The notes beneath the pieces were generated by a model. It was given only the letters and a program-made list of their open reading frames with translations, ran no database searches and was not told the DNA's origin. The position numbers and the translations under genes were made by a program. Of a DNA stretch of 64,000 nucleotides, positions 44,150 through 53,507 are shown one piece after another. The first letter of the stretch is position 1. Each line of letters starts with the position of its first letter. Origin of the DNA: Clostridia bacterium (GTDB lineage: Bacteria; Bacillota; Clostridia; Oscillospirales; CAG-272). The stretch covers positions 1-64,000 of the forward strand of contig JAFSRI010000053.1 of NCBI GenBank assembly GCA_017446155.1. The letters run 5' to 3'.

Positions 44150-46873
44150 ATGTCACTTGTAACAAAGATTTTCGGAACGTACAGCGAACGGCAGATAAAG
44201 AAGCTTCTGCCGACGGTTGATAAAATAGAATCGCTTGCGAAAAAATATGAGGAAATGTCGGATTACGACCTTTCGATGCAGACAAAAGATTTTAAAGAGC
44301 GGCTTGCAAACGGCGAGACGCTTGACGATATTCTGCCTGAGGCGTTCGCGGTAGTAAGAGAGGCGGCGACGCGCGCAATCGGCAAACGTCCGTTCAGAGT
44401 GCAGCTGCTCGGCGGCATCATAATTCATCAGGGAAGAATAGCCGAGATGAAAACAGGCGAGGGCAAGACGCTTGTGGCGACGATGCCGGCATATCTCAAC
44501 GCGCTGACTGGAAACGGAGTTCATATCGTCACGGTAAACGATTATCTTGCGCGCCGCGACAGCGAAGAGATGGGCAAAGTTTACGGCTTTTTGGGGCTTA
44601 CGACGGGACTTATAGTAAACGGGCAAAGCTCGGAAGAAAAGCAGGCGGCTTATGCATGCGACATAACATATGGCACAAACAACGAAATAGGCTTCGACTA
44701 TCTTCGCGACAACATGGCGCTGAGAAAAGAAGACCTTGTATTGAGGAAACTCAATTTCGCCGTAGTGGACGAGGTGGACTCGATACTCATAGACGAGGCA
44801 AGAACGCCGCTTATAATTTCAGGCAGGGGAGAGAAATCCGACGAGCTTTATAAAAAAGCGGACGCGTTCGTCAGACGCTTGCGCGCGAAAGTCGTAAAGG
44901 AGATGGATACAAAGTCCGACAACGAGAACGTCGTTGAAGATTATATCGTTGACGAAAAAGGCAAGCGCGCGACGCTTACCGCGCGCGGAATTGCAAAAGC
45001 AGAAGAATTCTTCCAAGTAGAAAACCTCTCCGACGCGTCGAACAACTCGCTTTACCACTATATAAACGAGGCGCTTCACGCGCACGGGGTAATGAAGCGC
45101 GACGTAGACTATATCGTTTCCGACGGCAAGGTGCTCATCGTCGATTCGTTCACCGGGCGTATCATGCCCGGCAGACGTTTTTCAAACGGGCTTCATCAGG
45201 CGATAGAGGCAATAGAACGTGTTGAGATTCAAAACGAAAACCAGACGCTTGCAACTATCACTTTCCAGAATTTCTTCCGCCTTTATTCAAAACTTTCAGG
45301 CATGACGGGCACGGCTTTGACTGAGGAAAACGAATTTCGTGAGATTTACGGCCTTGACGTAGTTGAGGTTCCGACGAACAAACCGATGATAAGAGCCGAC
45401 CGCCACGACGTAGTGTATAAAAACGAAAAAGGCAAATATCGCGCTATAATAAATCAAATAAAGGAATGTCATCAAAAAGGTCAGCCGGTGCTTGTCGGCA
45501 CGGTGTCGGTCGATAAATCGGAATATCTTTCGACTCTGCTTAAAAAAGAGGGTATTGCGCACAACGTGCTCAACGCAAAGCAGCATCAAAGAGAGGCTGA
45601 GATTATAGCACAGGCGGGAAAACTCGGCGCTGTGACGATCTCCACTAACATGGCGGGGCGCGGAACGGATATAATGCTGGGCGGCAACGCGGAATTTTTG
45701 GCAAAGAACGATCTCAAAAAAGCCGGCTATGACGAGGAGCAGATCTCTCTTGCCACTGGTATGAGCGAAAATATCGACGATAGTGTTCGCGAGGCACGCC
45801 GTCTTTATAAACTGCGTTTAAACGAGCATAGACACGAGATAGCGCCCGAAGCAGACCGTGTGCGCGAGGCGGGGGGATTATTTATCCTCGGCACCGAACG
45901 CCATGAAAGCCGCCGTATCGACAACCAGCTCCGCGGCCGTTCGGGCAGACAAGGTGACCCGGGCGAGAGCAGATTTTTCCTCTCGCTTGAAGACGACCTG
46001 CTGAGACTTTTCGGCTCGGAAAGAGTAATGGGAATGGTGGAACGACTTGGGCTTCCCGAGGACGAACCGATAGAGGCAAGCATTATCACAAATTCGATTG
46101 AGTCCGCGCAGAAACGGCTTGAAGGGGAGAACTTCAACCGCAGAAAGACGGTGCTCGATTATGACGACGTGATGAACCAGCAGAGAGAAGTCATCTATAA
46201 ACAGCGCCGCACCGTGCTTGACGGCGACGATATAAGCGAAACGATAAACGAGATGTTAAGCGACGCAATTCCATCCGCGCTTTCGCTTTGCGAAGGTGAG
46301 GGCGGGCTTGACATGAACGAGGTGCGCTCACGCCTGTTCTGGATACTTTCCCCGACGGAGATGAACTACGAAAGTATATCGAGAAAAGAGCTGGAAGACA
46401 CGCTTTGCCGCAGGGTAGAGGCGGCATATAAAGCGCAGGAAAAGGTGTTCGGAGATAAATTCGGCGAAATCAAGCGCATAGCGTTGCTTCGTGCCGTTGA
46501 CTCGGCGTGGATAGAACACCTCGACGCCATGGACGATTTGCGCGACGGCGTCGGGCTTTCCGCATACGCGCAGAGAAACCCGCTTACCGAATATCGTATA
46601 GCGGGAAGTGAAATGTTTGACGAGATGATTGAGAAGATACGTGAGGATACGGTCAAGTTCTTGCTTACCGTTCGTCCCGCGCAAGAGGTAAAACGCCAGC
46701 AGCTTGCACAGGCAAGGCAGGAGTCGCTTCGCGATATTGGCGCTAAGGGCGAAAAGAAACAGCCTGTTGTCAAAAAAGCGTCGGACAAAATAGGAAGAAA
46801 CGACCCGTGCCCGTGCGGCAGCGGCAAAAAGTATAAAAACTGCTGTGGGCGCAACAAGGGAATGGACGAATAA
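44150..46873 (+). CDS. secA: Preprotein translocase ATPase SecA
   Basis: Motor that drives proteins through SecYEG. 907 residues. Seen: Walker A MKTGEGKTLVATMPAYLN, the helicase VDEVDSILIDEARTPLI motif, TNMAGRGTDI, LRGRSGRQGDPG, and a C-terminal SEC-C zinc motif CPCGSGKKYKNCC. ATG 44150 follows AGGAGAAGA; an upstream open TTG at 44102 has no binding site and is left out. It is the single long-form SecA seen here. Confidence 0.97.
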   Translation: MSLVTKIFGTYSERQIKKLLPTVDKIESLAKKYEEMSDYDLSMQTKDFKERLANGETLDDILPEAFAVVREAATRAIGKRPFRVQLLGGIIIHQGRIAEMKTGEGKTLVATMPAYLNALTGNGVHIVTVNDYLARRDSEEMGKVYGFLGLTTGLIVNGQSSEEKQAAYACDITYGTNNEIGFDYLRDNMALRKEDLVLRKLNFAVVDEVDSILIDEARTPLIISGRGEKSDELYKKADAFVRRLRAKVVKEMDTKSDNENVVEDYIVDEKGKRATLTARGIAKAEEFFQVENLSDASNNSLYHYINEALHAHGVMKRDVDYIVSDGKVLIVDSFTGRIMPGRRFSNGLHQAIEAIERVEIQNENQTLATITFQNFFRLYSKLSGMTGTALTEENEFREIYGLDVVEVPTNKPMIRADRHDVVYKNEKGKYRAIINQIKECHQKGQPVLVGTVSVDKSEYLSTLLKKEGIAHNVLNAKQHQREAEIIAQAGKLGAVTISTNMAGRGTDIMLGGNAEFLAKNDLKKAGYDEEQISLATGMSENIDDSVREARRLYKLRLNEHRHEIAPEADRVREAGGLFILGTERHESRRIDNQLRGRSGRQGDPGESRFFLSLEDDLLRLFGSERVMGMVERLGLPEDEPIEASIITNSIESAQKRLEGENFNRRKTVLDYDDVMNQQREVIYKQRRTVLDGDDISETINEMLSDAIPSALSLCEGEGGLDMNEVRSRLFWILSPTEMNYESISRKELEDTLCRRVEAAYKAQEKVFGDKFGEIKRIALLRAVDSAWIEHLDAMDDLRDGVGLSAYAQRNPLTEYRIAGSEMFDEMIEKIREDTVKFLLTVRPAQEVKRQQLAQARQESLRDIGAKGEKKQPVVKKASDKIGRNDPCPCGSGKKYKNCCGRNKGMDE

Positions 46874-46891
46874 AAGAAAGGAAGATTTGAG

Positions 46892-47596
46892 ATGGGCTTC
46901 GGCTTGATGTTTTTAGGCTTGTTTTTTCTGTTGCCGTCAATACCTAACGGTGCGTTTTCCGGCGCCGAGGTATCGCAATCCGTGCAAACGGCGTTTGTGT
47001 TGTTCGGCGGCTCGGCAAAAGCGGCGGTCGGCTTTTTGCTTATATATCTCGGGTGTTCAAAAGCATACAAACATTGCACTTGCTTTGACCTTACGCGCCG
47101 CATGAGCCTTTTCGGCATCATCTTTTCCGCTGTATATTTTGCATTTCAGCTCGCGCTGGGGTTCGGCGCGCTCAGCGTTTCGCCGCTTGTTTCAGCGCTT
47201 GTATATTTGCTGTATACCGCATTTTTACTCGGATTTTTCATTTGCTTTATGAAATCGGTGATAATGATAGCGACGGAAACCGGCGTGGAAAAAATCCGCC
47301 GCAGGGGGGCTGTCGGCATAATACTCAGCGTTGTGTTCCTGTTTGTCGGCAGAATATTGCAGATACTCAGCGATATTATTCCATCCATTGAAAGTCAGAC
47401 GGCATATTGGTTGTCTGTCGGCGGTTTTGTGGCTGAGGCTGTGTTTGTTGTGTTTGCGCTTGTCGTTACATTCTCGTGTTACATGTGGATATGTCTTGAA
47501 GGCGACGAGGATATGCCCGACACAAGAAAATATAAATATACAACTCCCATGGACTTTTACGATAAAGATAAGAAAAAGCGGGGAGGGGAAAAATGA
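46892..47596 (+). CDS. Multi-pass membrane protein, unknown (first of a pair)
   Basis: 234 residues with about seven hydrophobic segments; begins MGFGLMFLGLFFLLPSIPN. It has a short charged C-terminal tail ending in DKDKKKRGGEK. I do not recognise a named family. AAAGGAAG precedes ATG 46892, 18 bases after secA, so it is probably in the secA transcript. It overlaps the next gene by four bases (ATGA), so the two are coupled and may form one complex. Confidence 0.7.
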   Translation: MGFGLMFLGLFFLLPSIPNGAFSGAEVSQSVQTAFVLFGGSAKAAVGFLLIYLGCSKAYKHCTCFDLTRRMSLFGIIFSAVYFAFQLALGFGALSVSPLVSALVYLLYTAFLLGFFICFMKSVIMIATETGVEKIRRRGAVGIILSVVFLFVGRILQILSDIIPSIESQTAYWLSVGGFVAEAVFVVFALVVTFSCYMWICLEGDEDMPDTRKYKYTTPMDFYDKDKKKRGGEK

Positions 47597-48957
47597 CGGC
47601 AAGAAGTGCTCCGCACGAGAAAAAAAGCGGCAACTGCTTTTTACAGATAATAATAGGCATGGTGTTGCTTGCCAACCCGTGCATAAACGTAATTGATATA
47701 TTTCCGGATTTTATCGGCATGACGCTGATATTGCGCGGACTTAAAAAAATAAGCGAAATCGACACCCACGCGGGACGCGCGAGAGAAATTATGACAAAAG
47801 CGATGTGGGTGAGCTTGGGCAAGTTGGCGGTGATGCTTTTGTCACTGAGAGCTAACTTTTTCGATTCATATATGTTGCTTGTGTTTACGCTTGTCGGCGG
47901 ACTGCTCGACTGCGTGTTCTTTATTCCCGCGATGAAAGAACTAACTGCGGACACGGAATATACGCGGCTCGATATTACGGGCAATTCAAATGAAGCCGGC
48001 TCGGATGAACTTAATGTAATAACGGCTGTGTTTTTCGTTGCAAAGGGCTTGCTTACAATGGCGCCGATGATGCCGTTCCTGTTTGTCGACGAAACGGGCA
48101 TGATCAAGGTGGGTGAAAAGAAATTCATCTCGCCGGAATCACTCGTGCCGACAGTAACGGCTGTCGCCGCTGCCTTGGCGCTTATAGCCGGTGTTGTGTG
48201 GGTCGTTTCGGTGTTCAGGTATTTTATGCCGATGAAACGTGACGGCGAGCTTTGCCGCGGAATTGACGAAAAATATTCAAAATTGATCCTTTCCGACAAA
48301 TATATAATGCGTAAAAAACACGTTTTTGCGTTTTTTTCGGTGCTTGTTCCTGCAACGTTTATGTTGATTTGCCTTTCAATCGATATTTATTATGTTTCAT
48401 TTGCCGCATTATTCGGACTTGCGGCGATTGTTGCATCGGCACTTGCAAAAGATCTTATAAAAAATCGCAAGAAGATAACGTTTTTATCCGCTTTGGCGAC
48501 ATTTACCGGCATCGGCGCATTTATTCTTATGATAAACTATGCCGACAAATACGGCGGGATGATTTTTGCATATTCGGAAAAAGGGTTTGCAGCTGCTTAT
48601 GTGCCTTTCATCGCGGCGGAAACCGTGACGATGATTTTTCTTTTACTCGTTTTCGGGCAGTTGAAAAATGCACAGCGCGACATATGCGAGGCGTGTGTAG
48701 GAAGAGATGACGACTCACCGAGGAGAGCTGAAATTAGCGAAGCTATAAAAGAAGAAATAAATAAAAAAATAAAGGCAGTTTATATTTGGGGTATTATATA
48801 CTGCGCGGTATCTGTTTTATGTGCGGCGGTAAAACCATTTGACAGCGAAAGCGACCTGTTTGCGCTTGCGTGGGTTTTGCGTAGTGCCGTGGCGATAGGA
48901 TATATAGTATCTACGGCGTCGCTTTCGGCAAAGCTGAAAGAAGAAGCCGAAAAATGA
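47593..48957 (+). CDS. Multi-pass membrane protein, unknown (second of a pair)
   Basis: 454 residues, about ten hydrophobic segments. Near the start it has MVLLANPCINVIDIFPDFIGMTLILRGLKKIS, a motif of ANP-x-DIxPDxIG form that I recall from unnamed Clostridia membrane proteins but cannot place. The ATG overlaps the stop of its neighbour, and lepB follows 19 bases later, which suggests an envelope or secretion-linked role. Function unknown. Confidence 0.7.
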   Translation: MTARSAPHEKKSGNCFLQIIIGMVLLANPCINVIDIFPDFIGMTLILRGLKKISEIDTHAGRAREIMTKAMWVSLGKLAVMLLSLRANFFDSYMLLVFTLVGGLLDCVFFIPAMKELTADTEYTRLDITGNSNEAGSDELNVITAVFFVAKGLLTMAPMMPFLFVDETGMIKVGEKKFISPESLVPTVTAVAAALALIAGVVWVVSVFRYFMPMKRDGELCRGIDEKYSKLILSDKYIMRKKHVFAFFSVLVPATFMLICLSIDIYYVSFAALFGLAAIVASALAKDLIKNRKKITFLSALATFTGIGAFILMINYADKYGGMIFAYSEKGFAAAYVPFIAAETVTMIFLLLVFGQLKNAQRDICEACVGRDDDSPRRAEISEAIKEEINKKIKAVYIWGIIYCAVSVLCAAVKPFDSESDLFALAWVLRSAVAIGYIVSTASLSAKLKEEAEK

Positions 48958-48976
48958 CGATCAGGAGGGAATTATC

Positions 48977-49660
48977 ATGAGTGACGATCTCGATTTGAAC
49001 AAAGAAGCGGAGGAAAGCGGCAACAATTCAAGCCCATCTCTGCAACCGGAAAACGAGAAGGCAAAAGAAATAAGACAAGAAGAAAAACAGACGGCGTTTG
49101 ATAAAATATACGATTGGCTGGAAGTGATAGCCGTTTCAGCCGCTATTGTTATTCTTGCGCTTACGTTTGTTTTCAGAATTTCGCATGTAGACGGTATCTC
49201 TATGAACGAAACATTGCTTGATGGTGATTTGCTCGTTATACAAAATAATTACATGCCAAAAGGCGGCGACATCGTCGTTGTTCAGCAACTCAACAGTTTT
49301 TTTGAATATCCTCTTGTAAAGCGTGTAATCGCAACCGGTGGACAGACGTTGAAAATCGATTTTACAAATTGGAAGGTTTGGGTTGACGGTGTGTTATTTA
49401 ACGAAGATTATGTGAATTTTGAGCAGGGAAAAATAATGAAATATGACGATTTTCTCTCCATTTACAGCGGGACAATAACGAAAAACGGCAATTCATATGA
49501 AATGACGATACCCGAAGGATATTTATTTGTTATGGGCGATAACCGCAATCACTCGTCCGACAGTCGTTCCGGACTTGTCGGGCTTGTGCGAGAAAACGAG
49601 GTGTTGGGCAAGGTTGTGTTCCGCATGATGCCGCTTAACAGGATCGGCGCGGTAAAATGA
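48977..49660 (+). CDS. lepB: Type I signal peptidase
   Basis: Cleaves signal peptides outside the membrane. 227 residues: an acidic, polar N-terminal tail (~1-45), one membrane helix (~52-70), catalytic Ser 75 in DGISMNETL, catalytic Lys ~115 in LVKRVIATGGQ, and box E GDNRNHSSDSR. It is followed by rbgA-rnhB-yraN, a widely conserved Firmicute order. RBS AGGAGGG. Confidence 0.95.
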   Translation: MSDDLDLNKEAEESGNNSSPSLQPENEKAKEIRQEEKQTAFDKIYDWLEVIAVSAAIVILALTFVFRISHVDGISMNETLLDGDLLVIQNNYMPKGGDIVVVQQLNSFFEYPLVKRVIATGGQTLKIDFTNWKVWVDGVLFNEDYVNFEQGKIMKYDDFLSIYSGTITKNGNSYEMTIPEGYLFVMGDNRNHSSDSRSGLVGLVRENEVLGKVVFRMMPLNRIGAVK

Positions 49661-49731
49661 TTTTAAAAGTGATGTTTGTAAAATAATCTGTATAACTTCA
49701 AAAATATAAATTAGCAGAAATTTTAGTTTGT

Positions 49732-49852
49732 GCGCCCCGCGGCAGCGCGCAGGCGCGCGCGCCGCGCCGCATATTCACGGGTTAAATCGAGAAGAAAAAA
49801 CTTGTCATATGCGGCGCGATATAACGCCCGAAGGGCGTTTGCCGCGGGGCGC
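49732..49852 (+). repeat. Structured intergenic element, copy A
   Basis: 121 bp between lepB and rbgA. Terminal inverted repeat of 13 bp, perfect: GCGCCCCGCGGCA (49732-49744) with TGCCGCGGGGCGC (49840-49852). Inside are three hairpins: H1 GCGCGC with GCGCGC (49745-49760), H2 CGCGCCGCATAT with ATATGCGGCGCG (49763-49774 with 49807-49818, 32-nt loop), H3 AACGCCC with GGGCGTT (49823-49839, loop GAA). GC-rich against AT-rich flanks. No T run follows, so not a terminator. Confidence 0.85.
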
Positions 49853-49931
49853 GAATAAAAAAGCACGCAGTCGAGAAAAAACTTGAAATTTATTAAAAAA
49901 GACGTTTTGCTGAAAAAGGAGAAAATAGCAA

Positions 49932-50792
49932 ATGCCATCAACACAAATACAATGGTTTCCGGGGCACATGGCAAAAACCCGTCGATTGATCGACGAAAAT
50001 TTAAAACAGGTCGATTTAACAATAGAAATACTTGATTCACGCATACCGCTCAGCTCACGAAATCCCGAAATCGCAAAACTGACAAATGCAAAACCTCGGC
50101 TTGTGCTGTTGAGCAAGGCTTCACAGGCTGATGAAAGAATAACGGAATTATGGAAAAAACACTTTGCCGACAGAGGTGAAAATTGTATATTTTATGATTG
50201 TAAAACGGGCGAGGGAATAAACCAAATAGCCCCGGCCGCAAGAAAACTTTGTGCCGAAAAACTGAAAAATTGGGAAAACAAGGGTATGGATGGACGACAC
50301 CTTCGCGCTATGATAGTCGGTATTCCTAATGTCGGTAAAAGTTCGTTGATAAACAGATTGGCTGCCGACAAAAAGGCAAAAGTTGAAGATCGCCCCGGTG
50401 TTACGCTCAACAAGCAATGGGTGAATACATCAATAGGCATAGATTTGCTTGATACACCGGGTGTGCTGTGGCCGAAATTCGATGAGAGAAGAGTAGGCGA
50501 AAACCTTGCTATTACAGGAGCAATAAAAGACGATATAATGGATACCGATGCGCTTGCAACAGCGCTTTGCTCACGGCTGAGAGAACTCTATCCGACAAAA
50601 TTGTGCGAAAGATACAAGCTTGATGAAAGTAAGTTAAATGAACTTCGAGACTGGGAAATAGTTGAAGAAATCGGAAAAAAGCGCGGGTTTTTAATCAAAG
50701 GAGGAGAGGTTGATTTTGACCGTGCCGCAAAGATGATTTTGGGTGAACTTAGAGATGGAAAAATTGGTAGGATAACGTTTGAAGCTCCATAA
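49932..50792 (+). CDS. rbgA: Ribosome biogenesis GTPase RbgA (YlqF)
   Basis: Circularly permuted GTPase for late assembly of the 50S subunit. 286 residues. Motifs in permuted order: WFPGHMAKTRRLI, the G4-type LSKAS, then the P-loop GIPNVGKSSLINRL and G3 DTPGV. The start ATG 49932 follows AAAAAGGAGAAAATAGC. Structured element A ends 80 bases upstream and B begins 10 bases downstream. Confidence 0.96.
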   Translation: MPSTQIQWFPGHMAKTRRLIDENLKQVDLTIEILDSRIPLSSRNPEIAKLTNAKPRLVLLSKASQADERITELWKKHFADRGENCIFYDCKTGEGINQIAPAARKLCAEKLKNWENKGMDGRHLRAMIVGIPNVGKSSLINRLAADKKAKVEDRPGVTLNKQWVNTSIGIDLLDTPGVLWPKFDERRVGENLAITGAIKDDIMDTDALATALCSRLRELYPTKLCERYKLDESKLNELRDWEIVEEIGKKRGFLIKGGEVDFDRAAKMILGELRDGKIGRITFEAP

Positions 50793-50801
50793 TATTTTTA
50801 T

Positions 50802-50925
50802 TATGCCCCGCGGCGGCGCGTGCTTTGCACGCGCGGCGCGCCGCGCCGGGTAAGGTGAAAAAGATAAATAATTTAAAAGCGCGGCGCGCGGATTTGCGCC
50901 TTCGGCGCAAACGCCGCGGGGCATA
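50802..50925 (+). repeat. Structured intergenic element, copy B
   Basis: 124 bp between rbgA and rnhB. Perfect 14-bp terminal repeat TATGCCCCGCGGCG (50802-50815) with CGCCGCGGGGCATA (50912-50925). H1 GCGCGTGC/GCACGCGC (50816-50834, loop TTT); H2 CGCGCCGCGC/GCGCGGCGCG (50837-50846 with 50879-50888, 32-nt loop); H3 TTTGCGCC/GGCGCAAA (50893-50911, loop TTC). It ends 12 bases before the rnhB start and so lies right against the binding site AAAGGTG. Confidence 0.88.
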
Positions 50926-50937
50926 CAAAGGTGAAAA

Positions 50938-51546
50938 ATGCTTACATATGAATTTGAAAACGAACAAAAACAAAACGGATACCGTCATATTTGCGGCATA
51001 GATGAAGCAGGCCGAGGCCCGCTTGCGGGTAACGTCGTAGCGGCGGCGGTTATAATTCCCGACGGAGTATTGATCGACGGTCTTAACGACTCAAAGAAAT
51101 TGAGTGAAAAAAAGCGCGAGGCGTTGTATAAAGAAATAACCGAAAAAACGGTGTGGTCGGTTGCATGGGCAACACCGGGGGAAATTGATGAATTGAATAT
51201 TCTCGGTGCAACAATGCTCGCTATGCATCGAGCAGTCGATGGACTTGGCGAAAAGGCTGATTTTGCACTTATCGACGGGAACTGTTCGCGCGGGTTTGAA
51301 ATTCCCACAAAAACCATCGTAGGCGGCGACGGCAAAAGTCCGTCGATTGCCGCGGCTTCAATTATTGCAAAAGTGACGCGCGACAGACAATGCGTTGAGC
51401 TTGACAAAAAATATCCGCAGTATAATTTTGCAAAACATAAGGGTTACCCCACAAAAGAACATATGCAAAAGGTGATCGACCTCGGACCGTGCCCGGAACA
51501 TCGCCGCAGTTTTCTTTCATTTGTTGAAAAAGCGAAAGAAAAATAA
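50938..51546 (+). CDS. rnhB: Ribonuclease HII
   Basis: Removes RNA from RNA/DNA hybrids and ribonucleotides from DNA. 202 residues with ICGIDEAGRGPLAGNVVAAAV (Asp-Glu of the active site), the ALIDGNCSRGF Asp and SIIAKVTRDRQ plus the fourth Asp. ATG 50938 has AAAGGTG just upstream, immediately after structured element B. Confidence 0.96.
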   Translation: MLTYEFENEQKQNGYRHICGIDEAGRGPLAGNVVAAAVIIPDGVLIDGLNDSKKLSEKKREALYKEITEKTVWSVAWATPGEIDELNILGATMLAMHRAVDGLGEKADFALIDGNCSRGFEIPTKTIVGGDGKSPSIAAASIIAKVTRDRQCVELDKKYPQYNFAKHKGYPTKEHMQKVIDLGPCPEHRRSFLSFVEKAKEK

Positions 51547-51636
51547 TTTGCAAATTCAAACAAATCGTATTTGTCGTGCGGAATAAACGCGGGATTAGCT
51601 TCATCGGAGGAAAAATACTAAAATTTTAATTAAGCC

Positions 51637-52023
51637 ATGAAAAACAACAGAAAATACGGCGCAATAGGAGAAGAGATCGCGAGTAAATATCTTGAAAAAG
51701 GCGGGTACAGTATCACGGCGCGCAATTATCATTTCGGGCATATTGAAACGGATATAATTTGCGAAGATGAAAAAACAATTTTATTTGTTGAGGTAAAAAC
51801 GCGCACAGACGCAGATTTTTCGCTGAAATACGGACGACCGGCTTCCGCCGTAACAAAAACAAAACTTGCGAATATGCTTGAAGGGGCAAGAAGATATATT
51901 TTTGAAAATCATATAACGAAAAAGCCGAGAATAGACGTTATCGAAGTGTATTTGGCCGAGATAAACGGAATAATTACGACGTCGGAAAAAGGTATAAACC
52001 ATATAAAAAACGTTACGGGGTGA
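51637..52023 (+). CDS. YraN family protein (UPF0102)
   Basis: 128 residues. Endonuclease-like fold of the UPF0102 family: YGAIGEEIASKYLEKGGYSI, HIETDIICEDEKTILFVEVKTR (PD-(D/E)XK-like Asp, Glu-x-Lys). Cellular role is uncertain, possibly DNA repair. Normal position after rnhB. Ends 3 bases before the next gene. Confidence 0.92.
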   Translation: MKNNRKYGAIGEEIASKYLEKGGYSITARNYHFGHIETDIICEDEKTILFVEVKTRTDADFSLKYGRPASAVTKTKLANMLEGARRYIFENHITKKPRIDVIEVYLAEINGIITTSEKGINHIKNVTG

Positions 52024-52026
52024 AGA

Positions 52027-52956
52027 ATGAATTATTTTGATTTACACTGCGACACGCCGTTTGAAATTTATCATAAAAACATGCGTTTTTCCGACGGAAA
52101 CACGCATATAACGGCGAAAAAGACGGCGGCGCTTGAAAACTATGTTCAAGTTTTTGACGTATGGTCTGATAATAAACTTTCAGACAACGATGCGTTTTCC
52201 GACTTTTTTAAGATTTACGAAAACTTTAAAAATGAGCTTTCAGCATCGTCGGAATTTGCTTTTTGTACCTGTGCCGACGATATGAAAAATGCGCTTGAAA
52301 ACAACAAAAAGGCAGCGCTTCTCGGCGTTGAGGGGGCTAATCTTTTGGCGGGGGATATAAATAGGCTTTATGAACTCTTTAAATCCGGCGTAAGAATACT
52401 TACGCTTACATGGGCGGGGGAGAGTTGCATTGGCGGAGCACACGGGACAAAGACCGGACTTACGGACTTTGGACGCGAAGTGGTTTTAAAATGCGAGTCG
52501 CTCGGTATCATCACCGATGTTTCACACGGCTCCGATAAACTCACCGAAGAAACGGTGGAGATTTGCTCGTCATATCGTGTTCCCGCGATCGCCACTCATT
52601 CAAATTCACGCGAGTGCCGAGATCACAGCCGAAACCTGACCGATACACAGGCAAAGAAAATTGCAGCGGCGGGCGGGATTATCGGCATAAGCCTGTGCGA
52701 CAATCACCTGAAAGCAAGAGGAGAGGCGACGATCGATGACGTGATTCGTCACATGGCGCATTATCTCGATTTGGGGCTTGAAAACAACGTGTGCTTCGGT
52801 TCCGATTTTGACGGCACCGATCTGCCATTGGGAATAAACGGTATCGAGGACGTTTACAAAATACATGACGCGGCGCACGAATACGGGATAGACGACAACA
52901 CGCTTGAAAAAGTGTTTTTCCAAAACGCCGAAAAATTCTTTTTAAAATTTTTATAA
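52027..52956 (+). CDS. Membrane dipeptidase-like (peptidase M19)
   Basis: 309 residues with the M19 zinc motifs DLHCDTPFEI, LGVEGANLL (bridging Glu), IITDVSHGSDKL and ATHSNSRE (His), GSDFDGTD near the C-terminus. The family hydrolyses dipeptides, including D-residue ones. No signal peptide, so it is cytosolic. Start ATG 52027 follows GGGGTGAAGA. Confidence 0.9.
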   Translation: MNYFDLHCDTPFEIYHKNMRFSDGNTHITAKKTAALENYVQVFDVWSDNKLSDNDAFSDFFKIYENFKNELSASSEFAFCTCADDMKNALENNKKAALLGVEGANLLAGDINRLYELFKSGVRILTLTWAGESCIGGAHGTKTGLTDFGREVVLKCESLGIITDVSHGSDKLTEETVEICSSYRVPAIATHSNSRECRDHSRNLTDTQAKKIAAAGGIIGISLCDNHLKARGEATIDDVIRHMAHYLDLGLENNVCFGSDFDGTDLPLGINGIEDVYKIHDAAHEYGIDDNTLEKVFFQNAEKFFLKFL

Positions 52957-53151
52957 CAATTATTGAGAGCATCATTATAGTACATATGTTCTTTACAACG
53001 GAGAAAAATTTTTAAAAAAAGTATCGAGCGCGATTTGAATTTTTAAAGTATTATACGTTGATTACCCGTTACGCCTTATTTGATAATTTAATATTCTTAA
53101 ACAAAAAGATTTTGTATTTTTGCTACGTTGAATTTTGACGGTTCTTTTTAT

Positions 53152-53182
53152 AAAAAGAGCAAGCCATACTCGGCTTGCCCGT
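53152..53182 (-). terminator. Terminator of the DUF1540 gene
   Basis: 7-bp stem GCAAGCC/GGCTTGC (53159-53165 with 53172-53178) with loop ATACTC; on the minus strand it is followed by T and A runs. Confidence 0.85.
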
Positions 53183-53199
53183 TTGATTAGATGATTTTA

Positions 53200-53403
53200 T
53201 TATAATTCTTTCTGTTTGAACGTAGCGCACACTGTATCCGTACATGATGTGGCATAGCTTGGGCCAACGCTGATTTTTTCGGCGCGGCAAGTGCAGTCGC
53301 CGTCATGATAGACGCAATTTGAAACGTCACATCTGATGCCGTCGTTCTTTTTTACGGTTTTGCACAGGTTTTTATCTGTACCGAACGAATTTTTGTGATC
53401 CAT
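53200..53403 (-). CDS. DUF1540 small Cys-rich protein
   Basis: 67 residues with the DUF1540 spacing: IRCDVSNCVYHDGDCTCRAEKISV...SCTDTVCATFKQ, seven cysteines likely binding metal. DUF1540 proteins are frequent in spore-forming Clostridia, with unknown function. ATG 53403 is chosen; a TTG twelve bases upstream is in frame but touches the AAAGG site. Confidence 0.82.
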   Translation of the reverse strand: MDHKNSFGTDKNLCKTVKKNDGIRCDVSNCVYHDGDCTCRAEKISVGPSYATSCTDTVCATFKQKEL

Positions 53404-53507
53404 TTTTAAAATCAACCTTTCACAAATTTATGCCGATAAACATATCGGTGATATTATTTTTTGTGTTTGAAAAGATATTATACATTACTTGAGAGGAGAT
53501 CGTTTTT

